From Paraburkholderia youngii (GTDB lineage Bacteria; Pseudomonadota; Gammaproteobacteria; Burkholderiales; Burkholderiaceae), in assembly GCF_013366925.1 (NCBI RefSeq), contig NZ_JAALDK010000001.1, forward strand, positions 496,001 to 560,000: a stretch of 64,000 nucleotides of DNA, in the 5' to 3' direction. The position numbers and the translations under genes are program-made. Shown here one piece after another: positions 1 through 9,551 of the stretch; the stretch's first letter is position 1, and each line of letters opens with the position of its first letter. The notes beneath the pieces are model-generated. The model was not told the origin of the DNA, ran no database searches, and was given only the letters and a program-made list of their open reading frames with translations.

Positions 1-73
1 AAAGTTGATTGAGCGGACGGAGAGGGGGAAGGGCGAATGCGCCTTCGATCAAGGTGAGCGGCGTGCTGGTCAT
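1..73 (-). CDS. 5' end of an unidentified protein (runs off the left edge)
   Basis: An ATG on the minus strand at 73 opens a frame that stays open to the edge of the window. It is preceded by GGAAG, a usable ribosome binding site seven bases upstream. Only 24 residues are visible, beginning MTSTPLTLIEGAF, with no recognisable domain. The gene lies downstream of the GNAT gene on the same strand, about 180 bases away. The call rests on the start context only, so the product is left open. Confidence 0.4.
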   Translation of the reverse strand, partial: MTSTPLTLIEGAFALPPLRPLNQL

Positions 74-252
74 CGGTTTCTTCCGGTGTCTCGTGACAGG
101 ACGACCGGCGAGGCAGGGACGGAATCTGTAGGGGACCGATGAAGCCATCGGCGACAGAATATCGTGCCTCGAAACTACCTTGTCCACCCTTCGGATGACT
201 CCGAAAACGGGGACATCACGGGTGTTCGCTTCGCGCAGCCCAACTGCGATCC

Positions 253-777
253 TCAGGGCTTCAACCGGTACACGTAGCGCAGCGCGGTGATATCGACGCC
301 GCCCATATGGTCGGGCTCCGCGCCGACCAACTGCCAGCCGTGCCGCTCGTAAAAGCCAATCGCCGCCGTATTGCCCTCGAGCACGTACAGATACAGCTGT
401 GCCTCGCCTTGGGCGCGGGTCCAGTCAACGGCTGCGTGCATCAGTGTTTTACCGACGCCGATGCCCTGATAACCGGGCAGCGCATGCAGGTTGTCGAGCA
501 GCACGCCCCATGCGGACTCGGGCTGTCGCTCGACACACACGAAGCCGATCGGCTCGCCGGCCAATTCGGCGATCAGCACGATGCGGCGCTCGCCGCCCGG
601 CGCGCCGAGACGCGCTTCCCAATAGGCGGCGCGTTCGCGCGTGACTTCGCCGTCGAGGAACGCGTCGGGCAACAGACCGCGATAGGTCGCCTGCCAGCTG
701 GCGCTGTGGATCGACGCGATCAGCGCGGCGTCCTCGAGCGTGGCGGGGCGCAGGGAGAGAGCAGGGGTGGTTTGCAT
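253..777 (-). CDS. GNAT-family N-acetyltransferase
   Basis: A 174-residue protein of the GCN5-related N-acetyltransferase fold, predicted cytoplasmic, transferring acetyl from acetyl-CoA to an unknown amine. The N-terminal strand-helix segment (LRPATLEDAALIASIHSASW), a central beta-strand pair (IVLIAELAGEPIGFVCV), the pyrophosphate-binding turn GYQGIGVGKTLM near residue 107, and the C-terminal NTAAIGFYERHGWQLVG motif are all typical. The ATG at 777 was chosen; an upstream TTG at 789 would add four residues. Substrate cannot be inferred from the neighbours. Confidence 0.85.
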   Translation of the reverse strand: MQTTPALSLRPATLEDAALIASIHSASWQATYRGLLPDAFLDGEVTRERAAYWEARLGAPGGERRIVLIAELAGEPIGFVCVERQPESAWGVLLDNLHALPGYQGIGVGKTLMHAAVDWTRAQGEAQLYLYVLEGNTAAIGFYERHGWQLVGAEPDHMGGVDITALRYVYRLKP

Positions 778-1103
778 CGGAGTAATCAACTGAATGGCTT
801 GCGCGGGCAGTCTACCGCCGCCCGCAGGTGTCGCGCGTAAGCAAACTGTATGCGTTTCGCGGCGACCTTATCAGCAGTAACATTACGTGGCATCGGCCCC
901 GCATCAAGCTCAGCGTTTACCCTGATCCTGGATGAACGCCGTGGACAGCAGGATGCGGCGTCCCCGGGCGCGCTTCCCTAATCGATAACCGCGTGTCCGC
1001 CTGTGTGATCCGCTTGCCAATCGCGGTGGATCGTTCCAACTGCCCGCTCGTCACCGTCCGCGTCGATCCGTCCGACTGGGCGGCGGGCCTCTCCGAGAGT
1101 GTC
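778..1103. other. Intergenic divergent region without a recognised gene
   Basis: About 326 bases separate the start of the GNAT gene (minus) from the start of the MFS transporter (plus). The region must carry two divergent promoters, but I see no convincing -35/-10 pair, hairpin or repeat. The frame upstream of the transporter ATG stays open back to about 993, but the extra residues lack transporter character, so they were not added to the protein. Confidence 0.4.
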
Positions 1104-2405
1104 ATGTCTACCGCGACCCACGCCGCTTCCAATACCAAAGAATCCAAGGTCAAGACAGTGTTCCGCGTCGTCAGCGGCAACTTTCTTGAGATGTACGACT
1201 TCATGGTCTACGGCTATTACGCTTCCGCGATCGCCAAGACCTATTTCCCGAGCGGCAGCGATTTCGCGTCGCTGATGCTGTCGCTGTCCGTGTTCGGCGC
1301 GGGGTTCCTGATGCGTCCGCTCGGTGCGATCGTGCTCGGCGCCTACATCGACCATCACGGCCGTCGCAAAGGCCTGATCCTCACGCTGAGCCTGATGGCG
1401 CTCGGCACGCTGACGGTCGCGACGATACCGGGCTACGCGACCATCGGGCTCGTGGCGCCCGTGCTCGTGCTGCTCGGCCGGCTGCTGCAAGGTTTCTCGG
1501 CCGGCGCCGAGCTCGGCGGCGTGTCGGTGTATCTGTCGGAGATCGCGACGAAGGGCAACAAGGGCTTCTATTGCTCGTGGCAGTCGGGCAGCCAGCAGGT
1601 CGCGGTGGTATTCGCCGCGCTGATCGGCGTGGGGCTCAACAAGATTCTTCCCGCCGATCAGATGTTCGCGTGGGGCTGGCGCGTGCCGTTCCTGATCGGC
1701 TGTCTGATCGTGCCGTTCCTGTTCATCATCCGCCGCTCGCTGCAGGAGACCGAGGAGTTCACGGCTCGCAAGCATCGTCCGGGCATGGGCGAGATCCTGA
1801 AGTCGATGGCCGCGAACTATCCCGTAGTGCTGGGCGGCATGGGCATGGTCGTCATGACGACCGTGTCGTTTTACATGATCACGGCTTATACGCCGACCTT
1901 TGGCAAGGAGGTGCTGAAGCTGACGGCGATCGACGCGCTGGTCGTCACCGTCTGCGTCGGTATCTCGAACCTGATCTGGCTGCCGGTGTCGGGCGCGTTG
2001 TCGGATCGCATCGGCCGCCGTCCGGTGCTGCTCGCGTTCACGATCCTGACGATCCTCACCGCGTATCCGGCGCTGCAATGGCTCGTCGCGGAGCCGTCGT
2101 TCGCGCGTCTTCTCGCCGTGCAGCTGTGGCTGTCGTTCCTGTATGGCTGCTACAACGGCGCGATGGTCGTCGCGCTGACCGAAGTGATGCCGGTCGAAGT
2201 GCGGACCGCCGGCTTCTCGCTCGCGTACAGTCTCGCGACCACGATCGGCGGCTTCACGCCGGCCATCGCCACGCTGCTGATCCACGTGACCAACAACAAG
2301 GCGGCGCCGGGTCTGGTTCTCGGCGTGGCGGCGATCTGCGGTCTGCTCGCGACGCTGTTCCTGTATCGCACGCCGGAGGCGCGCAATCAGTATCGGGCGG
2401 CCTGA
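1104..2405 (+). CDS. MFS metabolite:H+ symporter (citrate/dicarboxylate type)
   Basis: A 433-residue inner-membrane transporter of the major facilitator superfamily, metabolite:H+ symporter branch, which includes CitA citrate and KgtP 2-oxoglutarate carriers. The start of the branch is recognisable in [16 protein letters not shown], followed by the loop 2-3 motif [11 protein letters not shown] near residue 90 and the [15 protein letters not shown] segment. About twelve hydrophobic helices are readable. The repeat of the loop motif ([11 protein letters not shown]) sits in the second half. Citrate is the most likely substrate class, but the sequence alone does not fix it. A strong bidirectional terminator follows. 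Confidence 0.85.
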   Translation: MSTATHAASNTKESKVKTVFRVVSGNFLEMYDFMVYGYYASAIAKTYFPSGSDFASLMLSLSVFGAGFLMRPLGAIVLGAYIDHHGRRKGLILTLSLMALGTLTVATIPGYATIGLVAPVLVLLGRLLQGFSAGAELGGVSVYLSEIATKGNKGFYCSWQSGSQQVAVVFAALIGVGLNKILPADQMFAWGWRVPFLIGCLIVPFLFIIRRSLQETEEFTARKHRPGMGEILKSMAANYPVVLGGMGMVVMTTVSFYMITAYTPTFGKEVLKLTAIDALVVTVCVGISNLIWLPVSGALSDRIGRRPVLLAFTILTILTAYPALQWLVAEPSFARLLAVQLWLSFLYGCYNGAMVVALTEVMPVEVRTAGFSLAYSLATTIGGFTPAIATLLIHVTNNKAAPGLVLGVAAICGLLATLFLYRTPEARNQYRAA

Positions 2406-2426
2406 CGGGTTCGCCCGATGTTCTGA

Positions 2427-2460
2427 AAGCAAAAACCCCGCGCAAGCGGGGTTTTTGCTT
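2427..2460. terminator. Bidirectional intrinsic terminator
   Basis: A perfect 15-base inverted repeat with a GCAA tetraloop; the arms are AAGCAAAAACCCCGC and its complement. It gives a GC stem flanked by A and T tracts on both sides, so it can terminate both the MFS gene from the left and the convergent TPR gene from the right. Confidence 0.93.
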
Positions 2461-2482
2461 GTTGGCGGAGCGTGGTCCGTCG

Positions 2483-4369
2483 CTACCCGTGGCGCAATTC
2501 GTTGGCGACCGCTTCGACGACTTCATCCCACGCGCCCGGCCGCGGCTGACGCACCAGCGTCGCGCCCGGATACCACGGGCTGCGCGTGTCGCCGTCGAAC
2601 CAGCGCCAGTCGGCGGCGAACGGCAGCATCAGCCACAGCGGCTTGCGCAGCGCACCGGCAAGGTGCGCGATCGAGGTGTCGATCGACACCACCGCGTCGA
2701 GCCGCTCGACGATCGCCGCGGTATCCGCGAAGTCGCCGATGCGCTGGTCGAAGCGATGGATCGCGGCCGCGCGCGGATGTGCGTCGAGCGCCGCGCGTTC
2801 GTCGTCGGACAGATCGGGCTGCAGCACGATCCAGTCGATGCCGTCGAGGGCGAACAGCGGCTCCAGCGCGGCGAGCGGCATCGTGCGGGTTTCGTTGCGC
2901 TGGATGCGCCCCGACCACGCGAGCCCGATCTTGCGCTTCGCCTGACCGCCGAGCGAGCCGCGCCATTTGCGGCGATAGGCCGGCGGCACGCTCAGATAGG
3001 GCGTGCGTGCTTCGATCGTGTCGTAGCGCGTGCCGAGCGCGAGCGGCAGGCTCAGCAGCGGAATCTGCAGATCGGCGGCGGGGCGCGGCTGACCTTGCGC
3101 GATCAGCGAGACGCGCCACGCCTGCGCGACGGGCGCGAGCAGCGGCACCAGCTGCGGCTGCACTTCGAGCACGACGCGCGCGGCGCGTTGCGTGGCGAGC
3201 GGCACGAAGCGCACGAATTGCAGCGTGTCGCCGAAACCCTGTTCGGCATGGATCAGTAGCGTGTACTCGTCGATTGACTCGCCGTGCCAGCGCGGCAGCG
3301 TCTGGATCGCCGGTTGCACGACGGTTTGCAGGCGCCATTCGTATTCGGGCAGACCGCGCTCGAAGTCGCGCATCGCAAGCCACGCGAGCGCTCGGTTCAT
3401 ATGCGCGGACGCGAGGTCGGGGCGCAGCCGCAGCGCCTGATCGAGCGCGCGCACCGCGGCCGCGTGCGCGCCGAGCGCCTGGTGCGCGGTGCCGAGCGCG
3501 AGCCACGCGAGTGCGAATTGCGGGTCGAGTCCGACCGCGCGCTCCAGATACGGCAAGGCCTGCTCGGCCCGGCCGAGCGCCGCGAGCGCGTTGCCCATGC
3601 CATAGATCGCGGGCGGCAGGTTCGGCTGCAGCCGCAGCGCCGCTTCGAATGACGCGACTGCCTGCGCATGTCGGCCGGTCGCATCGAACGTGTTCGCGAG
3701 GTTGAAGTGCGCGGCGACGAAGCGCGGTTCGGCGGCGAGCGCGGCCTCGAAGCAGGGCACCGCTTCGTTCGGCCGATCGAGCGCGTTCAGCGACATGCCC
3801 ATGTTGTTCAGCGCGCCCGCGTGACCGGGGCGCAGTTCGAGCGCGCGCCGGAACGACGCGATCGCGTCCGCGTGACGGCCGAGCGCGTGCAGCGCATTGC
3901 CGAGATTGTTGTGCGACGACGCGTCATCCGGCTGCAGGCGCAGCGAGCGTTCGAACGCATCGGCGGCGTCTTCGTGACGGCCCAGCGACGCGTATGCGTT
4001 GCCGAGGTTGTAGTGCGCCATCGGGAACGTCGGCGCGAGCGTCAGCGCATTGCGGAACTGCTCGATCGCGGCGTCGATCTGGCCGAGCGCCTTCAGAGCA
4101 TTGCCGAGGTTCAGCTGCAGCGCCGCATCTTCGGGGCGCAGGTCGACCGCGCGCCGCACGAGCGCCGCGGCTTCGGCGTGCTGGCCCTGCTGGTGGCGCA
4201 GCACGCCGAGCAGATGCAGCGCATCGACATGGCTGGGGTCGTGGTCGAGCGTGGCGCGGTAGCCGCGTTCGGCGTCGTCGAGGCGGCCGTCACGATGCGC
4301 CGCGAACGCGCGGTCAAATACAGGTTGCATGACGGGGAGGGCATTCGGATCAATCAGACTGGGCCGCAT
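2483..4369 (-). CDS. TPR-repeat protein with C-terminal glycosyltransferase-like domain
   Basis: A 628-residue protein. From about residue 20 to 380 it is a chain of roughly ten 34-residue tetratricopeptide repeats, each with the pattern LNLGNALKALGQIDAAIEQF. The last 230 residues resemble the GT-B fold region found in TPR-glycosyltransferase fusions: HAEQGFGDTLQFVRF, a middle KIGLAWSG segment, and VSIDTSIAHLAGAL, where GT9/GT41-like proteins bind the nucleotide. Function could be protein or surface-glycan glycosylation, but the donor and acceptor are unknown. The start at 4369 was chosen because the repeats begin soon after; an internal ATG at 4330 is possible. No signal peptide is seen. Confidence 0.75.
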   Translation of the reverse strand: MRPSLIDPNALPVMQPVFDRAFAAHRDGRLDDAERGYRATLDHDPSHVDALHLLGVLRHQQGQHAEAAALVRRAVDLRPEDAALQLNLGNALKALGQIDAAIEQFRNALTLAPTFPMAHYNLGNAYASLGRHEDAADAFERSLRLQPDDASSHNNLGNALHALGRHADAIASFRRALELRPGHAGALNNMGMSLNALDRPNEAVPCFEAALAAEPRFVAAHFNLANTFDATGRHAQAVASFEAALRLQPNLPPAIYGMGNALAALGRAEQALPYLERAVGLDPQFALAWLALGTAHQALGAHAAAVRALDQALRLRPDLASAHMNRALAWLAMRDFERGLPEYEWRLQTVVQPAIQTLPRWHGESIDEYTLLIHAEQGFGDTLQFVRFVPLATQRAARVVLEVQPQLVPLLAPVAQAWRVSLIAQGQPRPAADLQIPLLSLPLALGTRYDTIEARTPYLSVPPAYRRKWRGSLGGQAKRKIGLAWSGRIQRNETRTMPLAALEPLFALDGIDWIVLQPDLSDDERAALDAHPRAAAIHRFDQRIGDFADTAAIVERLDAVVSIDTSIAHLAGALRKPLWLMLPFAADWRWFDGDTRSPWYPGATLVRQPRPGAWDEVVEAVANELRHG

Positions 4370-4521
4370 TTTCCCATACTTGCGCAAGGGGCCCGGATTT
4401 GCGCGGCTCGCAGGCGCCTCTACAGCGCCGCGGCGTCCCTTCTGCGCGATTGATGCAGCGCACCGGTGTGCGCGAGGGCGGCGGCGTACACTAGAACGCA
4501 TTGTTGCCTCCGGAGTTCCGC

Positions 4522-6246
4522 ATGGACGCTGCCGCCTACGACGCGTCGCCGGTGCTGATCGTCGGGGCCGGTCCCACTGGACTTGCCGCAGCGATGAGTC
4601 TCGCGCGTGCTCACATCCCCGTGCGTTTGATCGACAAGGCGCCGCAGCCGAACCCTTACTCGCGCGCGATCGGCATTCAGGCACGCACGCTCGAGCTGCT
4701 CGAGCAGCATCGGCTGATCGAGCCGTTTCTCGAACTCGGCCATCGCGCGCGCGTCGCGAATCTGTTTTCGAACGGCATGCGGCTTGCGCAGCTCGATTTC
4801 GACCCGCTGCACACGCGCTATCCCTATCTGCTGTTTCTCGACCAGTCGGTGACCGAACGGCTCCTGACCGAGCATCTGACGACGCTCGGCGTGAAGGTCG
4901 AGCGCGGCGTCGAACTGATGGCGTTCATGCAAGGTTCCGCGAGCATTCAGGCGACCCTGCGCCGCGCGGACGGCCGTACGGAAGGCATGCGCCCGTCATA
5001 CATGATCGCCGCCGACGGCGCGCATAGCTCGATTCGCCATCGCCTCGGCCTGAACTTCGAGGGCAAGACCTTCGAGCAGACCTTCCTGCTCGCCGACCTG
5101 CACGCGGAAACCGACTGGCCCGACGACGAGTTCCATATCTTCGCGTCGGGCGACGGTCTCGTCGCGCTGTTTCCGATGGGCCACGGCCGCCATCGTTTGA
5201 TCGCCGATCACGCGGTCGAGCCGTCCGGCAGCGCCGCGGCGCCGACCCCCGCGGTGCTCGGCGAGCCTCCGCTGGACGAGGCTCCGGCGCCGTCGCTCGA
5301 ACAATGCAAGGCGCTGATCGCGCGACGCGTGCGCGAGCGTGTCGACGTGTCGGATCTCGCGTGGTCGGCGTATTTCCACGTGAATAGCCGGATGGTCGAT
5401 CGGCTGCGCGTGGGCCGCATCTTCCTCGCCGGTGACGCCGCACACGTGCACAGCCCCGCCGGCGCGCAAGGCATGAACACCGGCATCCAGGAAGCGCTCA
5501 ATCTCGGCTGGAAGCTCGCGCGCGTGATCGGCGGCGCGGCGCCGGATCGCCTGCTCGACACGTACCACGCCGAACGGCATCCGATCGAGCGCGAGGTGCT
5601 GCGGCAGACCGGCTTCATCACGCAGATGGCCGAGGCCGATCACGGTCCGCTGAAGCTGCTGCGCGAGCGCGTGATGCCGGTGCTGGCCGCGCTCGGGCCG
5701 CTGCGCGATGCCGCGCGCGCGACCATCAGCGAGCTGTCGATCCAGTACCGGCGCAGTCCACTGACGCTCGAGCGCGTGCTCGACGGCGGCCCGCGCGCGG
5801 GCGAGCGCGCGCCGGATGCGCTGGTGCATGTCGTCGACGGTCCGCTCGGGCGCGCGCCCGGCGTCGGCTGCATTTTCGATCTGCACAATCCGGCGTTCTT
5901 CTCGCTGTTTCTGCTGGTGCCGCCGCTGCCCGTCGATGGCACGCCGCTCGATCCGGCCGCGAAGCATGCGGCGCCGCCGGACCCGGAGGTGGAAAAGCTC
6001 GCCGCTGAGGTCGAGCGGCTGCTGCCGAACGCGGTGCGGATCTGGCGCGTCACCGATACGACCGGTGATGGCGGCCCGGCGCTTTCCGAATCGTATGGGC
6101 GTACGCGGCCGTCGTTTTATCTGGTGCGGCCCGACGGCTATATCAGCGCGCGCGGACGCACCGGCTCGGACCTGCACGGTCTCGTACGGCACTGCGAGGC
6201 GTGGTTTGCGGTGGGCGGAGAGATAGCGGAGCAGGCGACGTTGTGA
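4522..6246 (+). CDS. FAD-dependent aromatic monooxygenase (PHBH/MhpA type)
   Basis: A 574-residue class A flavoprotein hydroxylase. The FAD-binding GAGPTG motif lies at residues 15-20, the DG motif in MIAADGAHSSIRHRLG, and the FAD-ribityl GD motif in RIFLAGDAAHVHSPAGAQG. The length matches phenol hydroxylase and 3-(3-hydroxyphenyl)propionate hydroxylase-like enzymes, which have a thioredoxin-like C-terminal domain. It would use NAD(P)H and O2 to hydroxylate an aromatic ring. CGGAG sits six bases before the ATG. There is no catabolic gene cluster around it, so the substrate is open. Confidence 0.85.
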   Translation: MDAAAYDASPVLIVGAGPTGLAAAMSLARAHIPVRLIDKAPQPNPYSRAIGIQARTLELLEQHRLIEPFLELGHRARVANLFSNGMRLAQLDFDPLHTRYPYLLFLDQSVTERLLTEHLTTLGVKVERGVELMAFMQGSASIQATLRRADGRTEGMRPSYMIAADGAHSSIRHRLGLNFEGKTFEQTFLLADLHAETDWPDDEFHIFASGDGLVALFPMGHGRHRLIADHAVEPSGSAAAPTPAVLGEPPLDEAPAPSLEQCKALIARRVRERVDVSDLAWSAYFHVNSRMVDRLRVGRIFLAGDAAHVHSPAGAQGMNTGIQEALNLGWKLARVIGGAAPDRLLDTYHAERHPIEREVLRQTGFITQMAEADHGPLKLLRERVMPVLAALGPLRDAARATISELSIQYRRSPLTLERVLDGGPRAGERAPDALVHVVDGPLGRAPGVGCIFDLHNPAFFSLFLLVPPLPVDGTPLDPAAKHAAPPDPEVEKLAAEVERLLPNAVRIWRVTDTTGDGGPALSESYGRTRPSFYLVRPDGYISARGRTGSDLHGLVRHCEAWFAVGGEIAEQATL

Positions 6247-6309
6247 TCAGGATTGCCCGTTGCGCGGCGGCGAATCTTGCCGCCGCGCCTTGCTGACTAA
6301 AGAAATGGC

Positions 6310-6561
6310 CTAAGCCTGAGCCTGGGCCGGCGTCAACTTCTCGCGATACCTGACGATCGCCTCGCGCGTGAAGTTCGTCAGAGCGATGTCATAAGTGTCC
6401 GGCGCTTCGTCGAGCGTTGCGAGCAGCGCGCGACGCATGCGCGGCTCCCAGAAGCGGCGAATGTGTTCGGCGACGCCGGTCAGCGCTTCCTCGTGGTCGG
6501 GCATCGACTCGAAGAAGTCGCCGATCCGGTTCGCCATGTCGATCAGATTCCGATTGTCCAT
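6310..6561 (-). CDS. fdsD: NAD-dependent formate dehydrogenase delta subunit
   Basis: An 83-residue protein matching the small FdsD family that accompanies soluble NAD-dependent molybdenum formate dehydrogenases; readable family features are LIDMANRIGDFFES and HIRRFWEPRMRRAL. Its role in other species is in assembly or stability of the complex rather than catalysis. The ATG at 6561 follows a GAGG ribosome binding site and lies eight bases past the fdsA stop. A GTG at 6573 overlapping that stop is an alternative. It is the last gene of the operon. Confidence 0.9.
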   Translation of the reverse strand: MDNRNLIDMANRIGDFFESMPDHEEALTGVAEHIRRFWEPRMRRALLATLDEAPDTYDIALTNFTREAIVRYREKLTPAQAQA

Positions 6562-6569
6562 GGTTCGCC

Positions 6570-9536
6570 TCACTTGCCCGCGGTAACGGCCGCGGCCGAA
6601 TCGGCCTGTTCGCGCCGTTTCAGCAGATCGAGCTGTTCGCTACTGAAGCGCGAATAGTCCTTCTGCCATTGCGACGGCTGCTCGACCGGCATCACCTGCA
6701 CCGCGGTCACCTTGTATTCGGGGCAGTTGGTCGCCCAGTCGGAACTGTCGGTCGTGATCACGTTCGCGCCCGATTCGGGGAAGTGGAACGTCGTATAGAC
6801 GACGCCCGGCTGCATGCGCTCCGTCACCTTCGCGCGCAACACGGTCTGCCCCGCGCGCGATTCGATGCCGACCCAGTCGCCGGTCTTGATACCGCGTTCC
6901 TCCGCATCGTCCGGATGCAGTTCGAGCCGGTCTTCGTCATGCCAGAGCGAGTTGTCGGTGCGGCGCGTCTGCGCGCCGACGTTGTACTGCGACAGGATGC
7001 GCCCGGTCGTCAGCAGCAGCGGATACTTGCGCGTGACCTTCTCCGGCGAGGCGATGAATTTCGTGATCACGAACCTGCCCTTGCCGCGCACGAAGGTACC
7101 GACGTGCATCGTCGGCGTGCCGTCGGGCGCGTCCTCGTTGCATGGCCACTGGATGCTGCCCAGTTCGTCGATCTTCTGGAACGACACGCCGTGGAAGGTC
7201 GGCGTGAGCCGTGCGATTTCGTCCATGATCTCGGATGGATGGGTGTAGTCCATCTCGTAGCCGAGCGCGCGCGACAGCAACTGCGTGACTTCCCAGTCCG
7301 CGTACCCGCCGAGCGGCGGCATCACCTTGCGCACGCGCGAGATGCGGCGCTCGGCATTGGTGAACGTGCCGTCCTTTTCGAGGAACGACGAGCCGGGCAG
7401 CAGCACGTGTGCATACTTGGCGGTCTCGTTCAGGAAGATGTCCTGCACGACGATGCATTCCATCGACGACAGCGCCGCCGCCACGTGATGCGTGTTCGGG
7501 TCCGACTGCACGATGTCCTCGCCCTGGCAGTACAGGCCCTTGAAGCTGCCGTGCAGCGCGGCGTCGAACATGTTCGGAATGCGCAGGCCCGGTTCCGGTT
7601 GCAGCGTGACGTTCCAGGCGTTTTCGAACTGCGTGCGCACGAGCGGATCGCCGATGTGCCGATAGCCGGGCAGCTCGTGCGGGAACGAGCCCATGTCGCA
7701 CGAGCCCTGCACGTTGTTCTGGCCGCGCAGCGGATTCACGCCGACACCTTCGCGGCCGATGTTGCCGGTCGCCATCGCGAGGTTCGCGATGCCGATCACC
7801 ATCGTCGAGCCTTGCGCGTGTTCGGTGACACCGAGGCCGTAGTAGATCGCCGCATTGCCGGCGCTCGCGTAGATGCGCGCGGCTTCGCGCACCTGTTGCG
7901 CGGGCACGCCGGTTGCCGCTTCGGTCGCTTCCGGCGAGTTCTCCGGCAGCGCGACGAAATCGCGCCACTGCTCGAACGCGCGTGTTTCGCAGCGCTCGGC
8001 GATGAACGCTTCGTCGAGCAGGCCTTCGGTGACGATCACATGCGCGAGCGCGTTGACGATCGCGACGTTGGTGCCGGGCCGCAATTGCAGATGATGCGAC
8101 GCCTTCACGTGCGGCGTATCGACGATATCGATGCGGCGCGGATCGACCACGATCAGCTTCGCACCCTCGCGGACGCGGCGCTTCAGGCGCGAGGCGAACA
8201 CCGGGTGGCCGTCGGTGGGATTCGCACCGATCACCATGATGACGTCGGCCTTATCGACCGAGGCGAACGTCTGGGTGCCCGCCGATTCGCCGATCGTCGT
8301 CTTCAGGCCGTAGCCGGTCGGCGAATGGCAGACTCGCGCGCAGGTGTCGACGTTGTTGTTGCCGAACGCGGCGCGCACGAGCTTCTGCACGAGGTAGGTT
8401 TCCTCGTTCGTGCAGCGCGACGACGTGATACCGCCGATCGAATCGCGGCCATGCTTCGCCTGGATGCGGCGGAATTCCGACGCCGCATACGAGATCGCTT
8501 CGTCCCAGCTGACTTCGCGCCACGGGTCGGTGATCTTCGCGCGGATCATCGGTTTCTTGATGCGGTCCTTGTGCGTCGCGTAGCCCCACGCGAAGCGGCC
8601 CTTCACGCATGCATGGCCTTCGTTGGCCTGGCCGTTCTTGTGCGGCACCATCCGCACGACCTGATTGCCCTTCATCTCGGCCTTGAACGAGCAGCCGACG
8701 CCGCAATACGCGCAAGTGGTGACGACCGAGTGCTCGGGCTGGCCGAGCATCACGACGGTCTTTTCCTGCAAGGTCGCGGTCGGGCACGCGGCCACGCACG
8801 CGCCGCACGACACGCACTCCGATTCCATGAACGGCTGGTTCTCGCTCGCCGCGACGCGCGATTCGAAGCCGCGTCCGGTGATCGTCAGCGCGAACGTGCC
8901 CTGGGTTTCCTCGCACGCGCGCACGCAGCGATTGCAGACGATGCACTTCGACGGGTCGTACGTGAAGTACGGATTCGATTCGTCCTTCCTGTCCTTCAGG
9001 TGATTCTCGCCGTCGAAGCCGTAGCGCACTTCGCGCAAGCCCGTCACGCCGGCCATGTCCTGCAGTTCGCAGTCGCCGTTGGCGGGGCAGGTCAGGCAAT
9101 CGAGCGGATGATCGGAGATGTACAGCTCCATCACGTTGCGACGCAGCGTCTGCAGACGGTCGGTCTGCGTGCGCACCTTCATGCCGGCTTCGACCGGCGT
9201 CGTGCACGAGGCCGGATAGCCGCGCCGTCCTTCGATTTCGACCAGACACAGACGGCATGAGCCGAACGGTTCGAGAGAATCGGTCGCGCACAGCTTCGGC
9301 ACGTTGACGCCGGCTTCGGCCGCCGCGCGCATCACCGACGTGCCGGCGGGCACGGTCACCGCCTGGCCGTCGATTTCGAGCGTCACGTCGACGTCCGAAT
9401 GGCGCGCGGGGGTGCCGTAGTCGGTGTCGTCGGTGAACGGGTTGGCGGCGCGTGCCATGGCTTGCGACTTGCACGCGCAGTTGCCTGAGCCGCAGCCGCC
9501 CCCCAGGGGGACGGGAGAGTTGAACTGGTCGGACAT
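6570..9536 (-). CDS. fdsA: NAD-dependent formate dehydrogenase alpha subunit (Mo-bisMGD, Fe-S)
   Basis: The 988-residue catalytic subunit that oxidises formate to CO2 in the cytoplasm. Visible ligands are a [2Fe-2S] set at C83, C94, C97 and C111; a His-Cys [4Fe-4S] set at H143, C147, C150 and C156; ferredoxin-type clusters at C198-C208 and C241-C251; and the proximal cluster C275, C278, C282 and C310. CARVCHSPTG supplies the molybdenum ligand C403 with catalytic H404; it is cysteine, not selenocysteine. The N-terminus has an unusual CGSGNCACK cysteine cluster. It lies between fdsB and fdsD. The fdsC/fdhD sulphurtransferase often found here is absent. Confidence 0.97.
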   Translation of the reverse strand: MSDQFNSPVPLGGGCGSGNCACKSQAMARAANPFTDDTDYGTPARHSDVDVTLEIDGQAVTVPAGTSVMRAAAEAGVNVPKLCATDSLEPFGSCRLCLVEIEGRRGYPASCTTPVEAGMKVRTQTDRLQTLRRNVMELYISDHPLDCLTCPANGDCELQDMAGVTGLREVRYGFDGENHLKDRKDESNPYFTYDPSKCIVCNRCVRACEETQGTFALTITGRGFESRVAASENQPFMESECVSCGACVAACPTATLQEKTVVMLGQPEHSVVTTCAYCGVGCSFKAEMKGNQVVRMVPHKNGQANEGHACVKGRFAWGYATHKDRIKKPMIRAKITDPWREVSWDEAISYAASEFRRIQAKHGRDSIGGITSSRCTNEETYLVQKLVRAAFGNNNVDTCARVCHSPTGYGLKTTIGESAGTQTFASVDKADVIMVIGANPTDGHPVFASRLKRRVREGAKLIVVDPRRIDIVDTPHVKASHHLQLRPGTNVAIVNALAHVIVTEGLLDEAFIAERCETRAFEQWRDFVALPENSPEATEAATGVPAQQVREAARIYASAGNAAIYYGLGVTEHAQGSTMVIGIANLAMATGNIGREGVGVNPLRGQNNVQGSCDMGSFPHELPGYRHIGDPLVRTQFENAWNVTLQPEPGLRIPNMFDAALHGSFKGLYCQGEDIVQSDPNTHHVAAALSSMECIVVQDIFLNETAKYAHVLLPGSSFLEKDGTFTNAERRISRVRKVMPPLGGYADWEVTQLLSRALGYEMDYTHPSEIMDEIARLTPTFHGVSFQKIDELGSIQWPCNEDAPDGTPTMHVGTFVRGKGRFVITKFIASPEKVTRKYPLLLTTGRILSQYNVGAQTRRTDNSLWHDEDRLELHPDDAEERGIKTGDWVGIESRAGQTVLRAKVTERMQPGVVYTTFHFPESGANVITTDSSDWATNCPEYKVTAVQVMPVEQPSQWQKDYSRFSSEQLDLLKRREQADSAAAVTAGK

Positions 9537-9551
9537 GGTGAACTCCTGGTG

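Noticed and set aside
978..2432. Long minus-strand frame opposite the MFS transporter
   Set aside because: No hydrophobic segments or domains, Arg/His-rich, and the plus strand encodes a clear twelve-helix transporter.
1571..3259. Plus-strand frame running from the transporter into the TPR gene
   Set aside because: It crosses a perfect bidirectional terminator and overlaps two real genes in other frames.
6417..9260. Open frame of more than 900 codons antisense to fdsA
   Set aside because: It is the mirror of fdsA in a GC-rich genome, is rich in Arg, Ala, His and Asp with no domain, and fdsA on the other strand has all its metal ligands.
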